Shown: in pieces, positions 44,544 to 54,642 of the stretch
Layout of the letters: each line of letters starts with the position of its first letter
How positions within the stretch are numbered: the stretch's first letter is position 1
Source of the DNA: Rosa chinensis
Taxonomy: Eukaryota > Streptophyta > Magnoliopsida > Rosales > Rosaceae
Assembly (NCBI RefSeq): GCF_002994745.2
Contig: NC_037090.1
Span: 21,440,001 to 21,504,000, forward strand
Length of the DNA: 64,000 nt
Direction of reading: 5' to 3'
Position numbers and translations under genes: made by a program
Notes under the pieces: model-generated
Told to the model about the DNA's origin: nothing
Database searches by the model: none
What the model saw: only the letters and a program-made list of their open reading frames with translations

Positions 44544-45397
44544 TAGAGGTGGCAAACAGGTCGTTAAGCACGAGCACGGCACGGGCCCAGCACGCTTAAA
44601 AGAGGCCCGACACGGCCCAAACCCGTTAGTGGCCCGGCACGACCCTAGCACGTTAGAATAACGGGCTGGGTTGGGCCTAGGAATATTGGCCCATTGGTCC
44701 GGCCCAGCCCGAGCCCTTAATGGGCCCGGCACTGCCCGAGCACGACATATTGTGGGCCGGCCCGTTACAAACACAAAATGAAATTTTTAAAAATATTTAA
44801 AATCCACAACGATTAGATTTGAATATTAGACCTCTTTATTTAAAATCTCATGACAATTCCACCAATGCTATTTCTTTATATTGTCAAAATAGTGAAATAA
44901 AACATTATATCCTTGTTTTGACATAAAGTATTTTTTCTAATCTCATAATAATACAACTATAGAATGAAGGAAAGAATAATATGATACTAAATCTTCATTA
45001 TATTAATAAAGATTAATCTCACAATAATATACTACAAGCAATATATTTTGACTTTTTTTTTTCTTTCTTTCTTGTAGTGGAATATAAAAAATATTAGAAA
45101 ACTAATCTTAAAAAGCTAAGATTAAGAAAAATATTGTAGAACTTAATTTATTTTAATTTTCTAAATAGTTAAATAAAATTAATTTTTATTTATTCAAATT
45201 AAAATTTTTAAATCGTGCTTTATAGTAGGTAGGCACGAGCACGGCCCGACAAGATATGGACTCGAGCCATGGGCCGGACCGGGCTTAATGTTTAAGTAAA
45301 TAGGCCGGCACGATAATAAATGGGCCGCCCCAAGCACGGCACGAAGCACGACTAGGCCTGCTTAAAATGGGCCGGGCCGGCCCGTTTGCCACCTCTA
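44544..45397. mobile_element. hAT-type non-autonomous element
   Basis: 854 bp with inverted ends TAGAGGTGGCAAAC and a perfect 8-bp duplication CTCACATG (44536-44543, 45398-45405). The ends are rich in GGCCCG and GCACGAGCACG words and the centre is AT-rich. No coding sequence. Confidence 0.88.
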
Positions 45398-45754
45398 CTC
45401 ACATGCACTATGAAGGTCTTGTAGCCGACCTACGGACTGTTTTGCGCCCATGTCTTGCTAACCACTAGAGGTGGCTCTAGTCGACATGGATGCCGGCGAT
45501 CTGTCACAATCCTTATTGGGAGCTCCGGCGTATCTCCGGAAAACTATGAGGCGGTCTTCGGTGGCTATTGAGCTATGTATTTTCGATATTTGCGCTCGAT
45601 ACACTTGTGGTATGAACACTTTTAGATTGGCAATTTTTGTCATTTGATCCATAATTTCGATTGGAAATAACCTATAAAGCCTTGTACAATTGTATGTCTC
45701 AGTTCACAGTAACTACACATTGTTGCACTTCAGGAGCTCAATCCTTTCAATTTT

Positions 45755-45872
45755 TTTTTTTATTATCAAATAAACAACTCATATACAATAACTAGTTTAT
45801 TGTGAGCCGAACTTACGACCTCCCGCTTATAAAGGGGTGTCTTATACCACTAGACCAAAGGTATTGGATCAT
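45755..45872 (-). mobile_element. tRNA-derived SINE
   Basis: On the minus strand, a tRNA-like head has an A-box region (TGGTCTAGTGGTATAAG) and a B-box-like GGTCGTAAGTTCG. An AT-rich body and a poly(A) tail (the T run at about 45750-45762 on the plus strand) follow. Flanks AATCCTTTCAATTTT (about 45740) and AATCCTTCCAATTTT (45873) form a ~15-bp duplication with one mismatch. Confidence 0.65.
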
Positions 45873-45887
45873 AATCCTTCCAATTTT

Positions 45888-46420
45888 GAGCAACATTTTG
45901 TTTTTGTCAGTTTCATATTCTCTTAAATATAACTGAAAATATCAAATTTATTAATATTCAACTCCAACTTTAAATATCACTAAATGCAATGTTGAGAATT
46001 TGGAGTATCTTCTCACATTGGAAATACTGAGACGTTGCAAGAGAGAGCTTATAGGGGTTTGTAATTCTTCACCTATTGTAAATTAATTGGGTGTGATGTT
46101 TAAATAAGATTAGGTACATCAATAATATTATCTAAATAAAACGATCATCAATATTCCGACCAAAAGATAATTAAAAGTATGAATATCATGTAATCCGGGT
46201 TGTCCTGTGCATAAAATTAAGAAACCGAAGTCGGCCATCTTCCTAGTGAAACAAGAAAAACTGAAACTAGAGAATCAAATACAACGTAGAATAAATAAAA
46301 GAATCAAGACTACCTAATAGGACTCTCCTAAAGACAGATACCCTGGCCTCTCAATGCATCTGAATAAACAAGAAATGAAGTCCCCTGCTCCACCATAGAA
46401 TCATATATGACCAGAAATTA
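45888..46420. other. 3' flank of NHL10 copy 4
   Basis: AT-rich, no gene. From about 46250 it shares AGAATCAAGACT and GACAGATACCCT-type sequence with the 3' flanks of copies 2, 3 and 5. Confidence 0.5.
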
Positions 46421-47104
46421 TCAATTGAAGTAATCAATTGAGCATTTCTCAGTCTGAAAAGTACTAATTGAATTTCCATTCTGACTCAAAGGAACCTTCA
46501 AGTCACATTCAATTCTAGGCTTGAACTTTCCGGTCTTGATTCTACCCAACTTGAACCGAATCCTCAGATAAAGCTTCATCTCGATCTCGTAAACCCCAGC
46601 ACTCTTCTGTTGATTAAACTCCTCAAGAAAGTTGGATCCAACAATCAATTGCTGTCCCTGAAACACCGGGTTCAAAACGTTTGTGGTTTGGTGGCCTTGG
46701 TAAAATGGGGTCAGAGTGACCGTACTAAACCTCTGGTCCTCGTAAAGAGCTCTGGCTTCGATGCGATCATAGTAAACGCCGATTTTCTTGTTGGGGTTTC
46801 GGATGGTGAGGTTGAGAGCGAGATTGTAGTGCAGGTTGCTATCGGTGGAGAAGTTGAATTGTGTGAGAGTGGCATCTGTTACGTGGAACTTGACTCTGGT
46901 GGGGCGGACTATGAGCCAGAAGACGAGGAAGGCTAACCCCATAAAGACAACTGCGGCGAAGATGAGCTTGAAGACGAGACCGAAGATGCAGCTACAGCAG
47001 CAGCTGAGGGGACCTCCGCCGCGGCCGGGGCGGTGGTAGTTCTCTCTCGGCGGGATTGATGGGCCATAATAGGCTCCATTCAAGTGGGCTTGTTTCTCTG
47101 ACAT
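46421..47104 (-). CDS. NHL10: NDR1/HIN1-like protein (NHL10/YLS9 type), copy 4
   Basis: 227 aa with the standard layout: MSEKQAHLNGAYYGPSIPPR, CCCSC cluster, one membrane helix (about residues 41-66), LEA_2 domain with NPNKKIGVYYD. Two changes set it apart: YEDQRF instead of YEGQRF, and YQGHQ instead of YQGHK at the otherwise invariant motif. SNFLEEF replaces SNLLEEF. The C-terminus CSIDYFN is kept. It is otherwise intact and expected to be expressed. Confidence 0.93.
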   Translation of the reverse strand: MSEKQAHLNGAYYGPSIPPRENYHRPGRGGGPLSCCCSCIFGLVFKLIFAAVVFMGLAFLVFWLIVRPTRVKFHVTDATLTQFNFSTDSNLHYNLALNLTIRNPNKKIGVYYDRIEARALYEDQRFSTVTLTPFYQGHQTTNVLNPVFQGQQLIVGSNFLEEFNQQKSAGVYEIEMKLYLRIRFKLGRIKTGKFKPRIECDLKVPLSQNGNSISTFQTEKCSIDYFN

Positions 47105-47356
47105 GAAAGCTGAAGTGAAGGAAAGAGAATATAGACTAATACGTACAGCTGAATGAATTGAATCGGGTGAAGAAGAATGAAATTTGAAGGAGATGAAGTG
47201 AGGCTTTTATAGAGGGGTAGAGAGGGAGAGAGTGGGAAACGAGGAATAATTGTGCTGCGAAATACGGTGAGTAACGCAAACTGACGCGTTAGAAATCGAG
47301 GCAGCGTGTGGATGGGTTCTTTCTTTCCCGGTAGATTCCCTGTCCCCCGTCGAGTC
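47105..47356 (-). promoter_or_regulatory. promoter of NHL10 copy 4
   Basis: TATA-like CTTTTATAG at about 47204-47212 (about -105). A single CGCG box ACGCGT is at 47284-47289 (about -180); the partner position has decayed to AACGCA (47273). GCAGCGTGTGGATG is at about 47300-47313. The CGAGTCATTATTTGC block is at about 47349-47363, lacking the clean GGCGCCATGG core. Confidence 0.5.
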
Positions 47357-47680
47357 ATTATTTGCTTCACTTTAATTTCTCATTTCTCTCTCTTTTTTTT
47401 TTTCAATTGAATAATTTCTTATTTCTCTTTGGCAATGCTAGTTGTGGGAACAAAGATTAATCACACGTTTCCACGTGTACAAGGATTATGAGAAGCGTAG
47501 GAAGTGTGCTAATTAAACTCACAGTTCAATAATTAAACTCACAGTTCTAAACGTTCACCGCCATTTAGGGCGGTCATTTTTTTGTGATGAACATTCAGAA
47601 GTGATATAGCCTTTTATCATGTACCTACTTCCCACAAATACCAACCATGGTAGGTACAATACCTCAAACAATATATATAT

Positions 47681-49252
47681 ATAAATATTAGTTACTCTCT
47701 ATACTTACAGGGTTTCGTCGTTTCAGTCCCTGACCTTCGAATTTCACCTAAAAACTTCTCGAACTCTCAATTTCCTCCCAATTGTTCCCTGTCGTCAAGC
47801 CTCCGTCAAAGATTCTGTTATCTTGCTGATGTGGCAGTCGTTTCACTCTAAAATGTCTATTTTACCCTCACTTTTAAAAATTAAAAAAATTAAAAAATAA
47901 AAAATAAAATTTTTCTTTTTTCTCTTTACTTCCTCTTCCAACGGAGCCCCAATCTAGTACCAGAGCTTCCCTCCATCACTATCAGTAAACCCAGATTTCA
48001 TTTATGTTCTTCCTTACCTACTCAAAACCCCCAATTTCATTTCTCTCTCTGGACATGACAGCGACTCTGTGTCTCAAGGCCACTCCCTCTTCCATTCTCT
48101 CGCTCTCTCTCACCTCCCAAACACCACAACCACCTCCTCTCTTTCCCCAAAACCCGCATCCCCAAATTCGCCACCGTCACCATGTCGTCATCCTCTGCAC
48201 TTGATCCGCCCTCTTCGCCCTCAGTCATCGGGTCAATGCCGCAGCGATCTCCTATTCATTGCAGATCTCCATTGATCTCGTGAGGCTCGTCCTCGATACC
48301 TTAGTGTCGGTTCTTCATTTAGAGTCTGACCCACTCGTCCAGGCCAAGCCCAACATCATGGATGAGGTTGGAGTCGATGTGCATGATCTGGTTGTTCCTC
48401 TACATTCAGTCCTACTAGAAATTGTTGCCCAGAACGCACAAGGATTTTGTCGTCGTTGCCGATGTTTGGCCCTCCACCTCAGCTTTCGACAGGATATTTG
48501 TCGGCTTTGTTGCTGTTGCAGGTGATGATTTGTGCCGAAATTGATTGCTTTTTTACTTTGGGGTGATGGATTGTGCAATGTTGCTGCGCTTAATTGGACT
48601 GGTGAATTTGGGAAGATAAGTTTCAGGCAAATTGAATTACGTTTGTTGAGATTAGTACTTTTTTTTTTGCTGTTGGTTTGGAATGTAGGGTAAAATTTTA
48701 TTAATTCGACACACAACATGTCGATTTATGGATCTGCCGGATTTCGAATTGAGCCGGGCACTTTGCACCATCAATCGGTTTCTTGTGATTCTTTGAAAAA
48801 TAGTTTGGATAAGTTTTTATTGATTTTTTTATGTTTCTCTTACCTTTTTGTCTGATTATTTTATGAAGGTCATGGTAAATAAGGTGGTTAGCATATGTTT
48901 TCGGATGATTCTGGTCATGGGTATGCATATTCTCGGTCCAGTGAGAAGAGGATGAGAGCTTCCGAAAAATAGATGGAGATAAACAGAGGAGAGGAGAGCT
49001 ATGGAAGAAGAAGAGGTAAAAAGGGAAGGAAAAAAAATATATAGAATTTTTTTTTTTTAAAGTGAGGGTAAAATAGACATTTCAGCGTAAAATGACCTCC
49101 ATGTCAGCAAGATAACTGAATCTTTGACGGAAGCTTGACTGCAGGGACCAATTGGGAGGAAATTGAGAGTTTAAGGAGTTTTTAGGTGAAATTCGAAGGT
49201 TAGGGACTGAAACGATGAAACCCTATAAGTATAGGGAGTAAGCAGTATTTAA

Positions 49253-49255
<3 letters not shown>
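47681..49255. mobile_element. Mutator-like element (MULE-3), same family as MULE-1
   Basis: About 1.57 kb with ~180-bp inverted ends. The right end, read inward, is GAGTTAAATACTGCTTACTC, close to the MULE-1 terminus. The left end is partly eroded (AAATATTAGTTACTC). The flanks are TATATATAT on both sides, so a 9-bp duplication is plausible but cannot be proved in TA-rich sequence. The interior (about 48060-48530) is GC-richer with open frames of unknown identity. Confidence 0.72.

Positions 49256-49334
<79 letters not shown>
49256..49334. repeat. compound (TA)n(TC)n microsatellite
   Basis: An uninterrupted TA run followed by a TC run, next to the MULE-3 right end. Confidence 0.95.
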
Positions 49335-49339
<5 letters not shown>

Positions 49340-51407
49340 TTTTCTTACCTTAAAAAGTTTTCATATACACCCTGACATTTTGGTGTTAAATGTCAAAATT
49401 TGTGACAGCATGAGTGTCATATAAGTGATATTGTTCTCCAACAAACAATCAACATGATATTGATCGAGCCTCTTGCTATCGCATGATAAGAGCTTATATA
49501 TTACATTTAGTAGTAGTAATTTTCTTCCCATTGCAGTTAAAACAACATATCTTTTACATCACATATCAAAACATGTACGTGCATACGATAAGTAAGATGT
49601 AGGAAGAAATTAAATAATAAAAAGCAGCTTGTATAGTGATTTTAGTTTGGTTGTAGGACTAGGCAAACAAAGAGTACAAGAGTTGAATTCAAATAAAACA
49701 TAGGGGAGTGAAATCCACACTCTCCATTTTACAATCTACACTCCTTCTTTCTTTTTTTGGTTGAAATTTTGATAAGGAGATAAAATTCAAGTCATTAAAG
49801 ACAACATTTACATTACTAAAAATGGAAACATGGAGTGTGGATGGTAAAATAAAGAGCATAAAATTCACTCCCCTGAATAAAAATTATTTAATCCTTGTAA
49901 ATTATATTTAAAAAAGTATGATAATGTAAAATACAATGTATGTTAGCGTGTCATACATATATGTAGTGGTTATTGTTTGATATTAAAACTTTAATGTCAA
50001 TCATAGGTACATCAATGTACATCAATGTCGATGCAACAATGACCAAAGTTGGGTAGAAAACTCGGGAATCAATTTTAATTTAAAATAAAGATGTCATTAT
50101 CTAATAACTCCTCAATCAACGAGAGATTCAAACTGCATGTAACTGCACAAAAGTCATGCAAGCACACGTAGCATTGGGTTAAAACTCCTCTGGTGACGAT
50201 TGTTTCTTATAAATTACTTTTAAATCTTATATAATTTTGTTCACCTACGCATTTAATGAATTTCTTACTCAGTTGTGTTCAATTGTAATTGGATTCGAGG
50301 GTTGTCATTCCAAGAAGAGAGCACCGACAAAACAGGAGAGAACTAGGGTTGGAGAGGGTAAAGGAAATTCTTTAACCTATCCGGTGGCGCCCCTGCATTC
50401 ATCGTGGCTCTTTGCCTCATCGATGAGAGACAAGTGCTTCCAGACGGGGTCTTGGGATCACAAGGGTTCTTCTCTGTGATTCTTTTCACAGGTTCAGGTC
50501 GACTATGGTTCTTCGCTTCTATCAGGCGGCGGTGTCGGTGTGGAAAACAGACATTTGGCAATTGGCGTGGAGGAAGGAGCAAGAGGCCAGATCATGACGG
50601 TGATATGCCATGGATCGTATAGCGTTGACTTCTACTATAAGGTGGGTTGCTACACGGAGGCGACAGATGTGGTGGATTTGGGCTCTCAAGCTGGTGAACA
50701 TGGCGACGACAAGGCATGGTAATTTTTTCAGTAGTTTCTCGATGATAGAATTGGTGTGGTTTGCTACATGGTATCATCGACTTGGGGAGCTCAAAGGCAT
50801 CGATTTGAGGTTGTGGCTTGCAAGTTGGGTACCTGATGACATGGCTGGGCGTGGCCTCTCCGATTCGATTTTAGGCTAGCCGATGCTTCTGGGCGTTCGG
50901 CCCCTTAGCGGTCGCCTAGGCAGTGTTAGGTGCTAGGCCAAAAACTGAAACCAACAAAACCCAGCTTCAGACTTCGACTTCGCTCTAATTTGAATGTCAG
51001 ACACAATTCCGGTTTGAATTTCAATAACTGGAAAGTAGTCCAATGGGGAAAACAAAGATCAGAGATCTATGTGAACCAAATTTACCTTTGCGATCGGGCT
51101 TGGGGCACCTCTTGATGAGCCGGTAGCTGTCGTTAGTGAACTCTCTAAGAATCCACAACTAAGTTAATTCTCTCACTATTCTAGAGCGAGAGAGAAGACA
51201 GGGTTAGAAATTTGGTTGCGTGGAACTTTACGTGTTTTCTGTTTTGACTGAGATCTATCTATGAAGGTTTTTTTTTTTTTTGGAAAGAATCTACGAAGGT
51301 TTCTTTAGTTACCTTTAATCTAGAGAAGATAGAGAAAGTTGGCTTTATCATTATAATTATATATTACCCTTAAAGATAGACACAAGCTGACAAAGCTATA
51401 CAGTAGT
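49335..51407. other. spacer, no recognised gene
   Basis: AT-rich up to about 50250. Then GC-richer sequence (about 50260-50900) with short frames but no recognisable protein, perhaps LINE or transposon-derived. GGTCGCCTAGGC-type words near 50905 are answered in inverted form by CGCCTAGGC words near 52050-52130, hinting at a decayed TIR element. Confidence 0.35.
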
Positions 51408-51577
51408 GTTCACCTGGTCAGTTGCTGACCAAAAAAATTATGCTCAACAACCCTTAGATTTATATCTAAGGGTGGAAAACAAAACACCTCAACTTACTAA
51501 TAATTCTCTTTGCCCTTGGATTTACATCCAATGGTGGTTGAGCATTATTTTCTTGGTCAATAACTGACCAGGTGAAC
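51408..51577. mobile_element. small fold-back MITE
   Basis: 170 bp with ~45-bp imperfect inverted ends beginning GTTCACCTGGTCAGTTGCTG. Target duplication not determined. Confidence 0.6.
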
Positions 51578-51915
51578 ATTTTCGCAAAGCTATAACTACT
51601 AGAAGTCTAGAACGTTATCATTATATCCCATTTACATTTACATACATATATATCTATACTATTATTAACAGAAGATAGTTTGCTCTCCAAAACTAAAAAA
51701 TTTGACGAATATAACCCTATAATATTTAAAAACTTTAGACATTGAAATAACCAATAAGGACAATAATGTCAATTTAAAAAATAAAAATAAATTAAATTCC
51801 TTAAAATAAAATAAATAGTAGTTATTGTTGTAGAAAATTGCTTTGATTAAGAAACTACCCACTTCCTTACCCAAAAAAAAAAAAAACACCCACACACAGA
51901 GTGTGGGCACATGCT

Positions 51916-51952
<37 letters not shown>

Positions 51953-52672
51953 CTGTGTGTAATAAAAATAAATTACAAAAACCATTATATATATAATTAT
52001 ATATGTCATAAAAAAAATTAACAAAAAAAAAAAAAAAAACCACCTAGTCCCCGCCTAGGCTCCCTCCTAGGCCCGCCCCCCCTAGACCCCTGGGCATTAG
52101 GCATCGGACTACCGCCCAACTAGCGCCTAGCATTTTTTAGAACCTTAGCTATACACTATTCCTTTTTTAATTGAGGAAATACGTTTCTCCCCGGTTATTT
52201 CTTATTTTTATTTTTTTTAATAAATATTAAAAGAGTCTGAAAGGCATTTTCGTCTTACTTTTCTATTATGGCAGACAGATTTAATCGGGTCAATTTTCTA
52301 TTTCTGTTTTCACATATGATCATATGTATTTGCAGAATAAAAAAGACATTTGTAAGATAATATATGTCACGTATATAAGGTTTTATTGTACATAAAGACG
52401 CGTAACGCGTAATATCGCACCCGGATCATCATAGTGAAAACTAAACTAAAGTATTACGTACACTCAAAATGAATAAGAATCTTAATAGGTACACTCATGA
52501 TGACAGGTACCCTACTAATGCAGCAGGATCAAGTCATGAACAAGATAAGAACTGCTGTGGTAACCAATACCGCAGTTGGTAGTCTGCATGCTACCAAGGA
52601 CTAAATAAACAAATAAAAAAATCAAGAAGACTGAAGATCTCTGCTAGTCTGCTCCGCTATAGACGATCAGAA
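51578..52672. other. spacer 3' of NHL10 copy 5
   Basis: Contains a (TG)n(TA)n tract at about 51917-51951. About 52270-52672 is shared with the 3' flank of copy 3 (CTATTTCTGT...ATTTGCAGA, GCGTAATATCGCAC). No gene. Confidence 0.5.
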
Positions 52673-53356
52673 TCAATTGAAGTAATCAATGGAGCACTTC
52701 TCAGTCTGAAAAGTACCAACTGAATTCCCATTTTCGTTCAAAGGAACCTTCAAGTCACACTCAATTCTAGGCTTGAACTTTCCGGTCTTGATTCTACCCA
52801 ACTTGAACCGAATCCTCAGATAAAGCTTCATCTCAATCTCGTAAACCCCTGCACTCTTCTGTTGATTAAACTCCTCAAGCAAGTTGGATCCAACAATCAA
52901 TTGTTGTCCCTGAAACACCGGGTTCAGAACGTTTGTAGTTTTATGGCCTTGGTAAAACGGCGTGAGAGTAACCGTACTGAACCTTTGCCCCTCGTACAGG
53001 GCTCTGGCTTCGATGCGATCGTAGTAGATGCCGATCTTCTTGTTGGGGTTTCGGATGGTGAGGTTGGCAGCGAGATTGTAGTGGAGGTTGTTGTCGGAGG
53101 AGAAGTTGAACTGGGTGAGGGTGGCATCCGTAACGTGGAACTTGACTCCGGTTGGCCTGACTATGAGCCAGAAGACGAGGATGGCTAAGCCCAACAAGAC
53201 AACTGCGGTGAAGATGAGCTTGAAGACGAGACTGAAGATGCAGCTGCAGCAGCAGCTGAGGAGACCTCCTCCGCGGCCGGGGCGGTGGTAGGTCTCTCTT
53301 GGCGGGACGGATGGGCCGTAGTAGGCTCCATTCAAGTGGGCTTGTTTCTCTGACAT
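52673..53356 (-). CDS. NHL10: NDR1/HIN1-like protein (NHL10/YLS9 type), copy 5
   Basis: 227 aa with the standard layout: MSEKQAHLNGAYYGPSVPPR, CCCSCIF, membrane helix about residues 41-66 with a distinctive LLGLAILVFW stretch, then RPTGVKFHV (Gly where the others have Arg or Lys). The LEA_2 domain has NPNKKIGIYYD and YQGHK. NFSSDNN resembles copy 1 rather than copies 2-4 (NFSTDSN), suggesting mosaic ancestry or conversion among copies. C-terminus CSIDYFN. Intact. Confidence 0.94.
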   Translation of the reverse strand: MSEKQAHLNGAYYGPSVPPRETYHRPGRGGGLLSCCCSCIFSLVFKLIFTAVVLLGLAILVFWLIVRPTGVKFHVTDATLTQFNFSSDNNLHYNLAANLTIRNPNKKIGIYYDRIEARALYEGQRFSTVTLTPFYQGHKTTNVLNPVFQGQQLIVGSNLLEEFNQQKSAGVYEIEMKLYLRIRFKLGRIKTGKFKPRIECDLKVPLNENGNSVGTFQTEKCSIDYFN

Positions 53357-53745
53357 GGAAGCGGAAGCGGAGTGAAAGATATATCAAATGTATATAGAAA
53401 ACCGGTGAATGAATTGGGTTGGGTGGAGAAGAATGGAAAATCAAGAAGGTAAAGCGGGGTTTATATAAGGTATAACAGCGTGTGGGAAATCATGAGGATC
53501 AACAGCGGATCAACATTGCCAATTTGGTGTGCTGCGTGTTTTAGTATAATACGGAAGGACGCGTGGTGTTGTGTTAAGAAAATCAGCACGCGGTTTCTTA
53601 GAATTTAGAAGGTTATCTCTTTCGACCGGTCTTTTTCTGTGAGTCATTGTTTCACGGGTAAGCCTTCATCGGAGACGTAGCAGCGTGTGGATGTGGTTTA
53701 TGGAACTTTTCGGGTAGCCTCCATTGCGCCATGCATTGAGTCATT
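53357..53745 (-). promoter_or_regulatory. promoter of NHL10 copy 5
   Basis: TATA box TTTATATAA at 53460-53468 (about -108). CGCG boxes ACGCGT at 53559-53564 (about -203) and ACGCGG at 53588-53593 (about -232). GCAGCGTGTGGATG is at about 53681-53694. The block CCTCCATTGCGCCATGCATT is at about 53718-53737, followed by GAGTCATTG. Confidence 0.55.
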
Positions 53746-54204
53746 GTTGAGTTGCCTTGTGAGGGATATTGATAACTATGCATGGATTAACCCGACTGCT
53801 CAAACGACCAGACCAGGCCAGGAATATAATTATAGATTATTTCAATGTGACATTTATGTTACAAGTCGAAGTTGTGATTGTAACAAAGTTAACGTGATAC
53901 TTCGTTTGAAGATATAATTAACATGATATGGGGGTATGGGATATATAACAATAAGCCTATAACACATATGTCATAACCTAATTCCTAATGGAAGGATTTA
54001 TTTTTGCACTTCAGTTGTTGTTATAGTTTAGTAATATATGAGATTCTGGAAGTAACAAAATAATAAGAATACATTTGTAAGTTGCTAAAGACATTTACAA
54101 CAGACTATCAATTTTAATAAAAAGTTAAAAATTTGACTGATTATGAGATAATTTAACTTCAACAGAATAGTCATATGAAAGTCAAATTTAACTTCTGCTA
54201 AAAT
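53746..54204. other. upstream spacer of NHL10 copy 5
   Basis: No gene. The sequence at about 53828-53900 (GAATATAATTATAG... ACATTTATGTTACA... GAAGTTGTGAT) recurs in diverged form at about 55767-55835. Confidence 0.4.
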
Positions 54205-54642
54205 CTCTAGCTAAATTAAAAATTACTTGCATCCAAACTGGTTTGAACCTTTATGTCTAAACTCTCTCTTATTTGCATATATGCAACAATCTAAATCCAT
54301 GATTTAACAGTTTGAACATTACATAAATTATTAAAGGTCATCTATGTAAAAAATAAATGTAAGAACTCATTTACTCATCAGATTGCATTCAATAAATTGG
54401 CGGTTGATCATAAGACTGTTAGTTTTGACCAGAACTGTTCATTTGTTTAATTCAATCAAATGAGTAAACAATTTTTTTTACATTGACTTTTTGCAAAGAT
54501 GATATTTAAGTGTTAATTTAACTTTGAATGGTTAAATCATGGATTTAGATTGCCGAACATATGTAAATAAGAGAGAGTTTGGACACATTTTCCAAACCGG
54601 TTTGGATGTAAGTATTTTTCAAATAAATTTAGCTAGAAAGGT
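54205..54642. mobile_element. inverted-repeat element (MITE-like)
   Basis: Arms at about 54205-54320 and 54525-54642 are imperfect complements (AATCTAAATCCATGATTTAA against GGTTAAATCATGGATTTAGA). No coding sequence; target duplication not resolved. Confidence 0.55.

Noticed and set aside
45755..45872. tRNA gene
   Set aside because: Only A- and B-box-like pieces with a poly(A) tail and target duplication; fits a SINE.
49256..49334. Regulatory GAGA-type element
   Set aside because: Plain TA/TC microsatellite beside a transposon end, far from any gene start.
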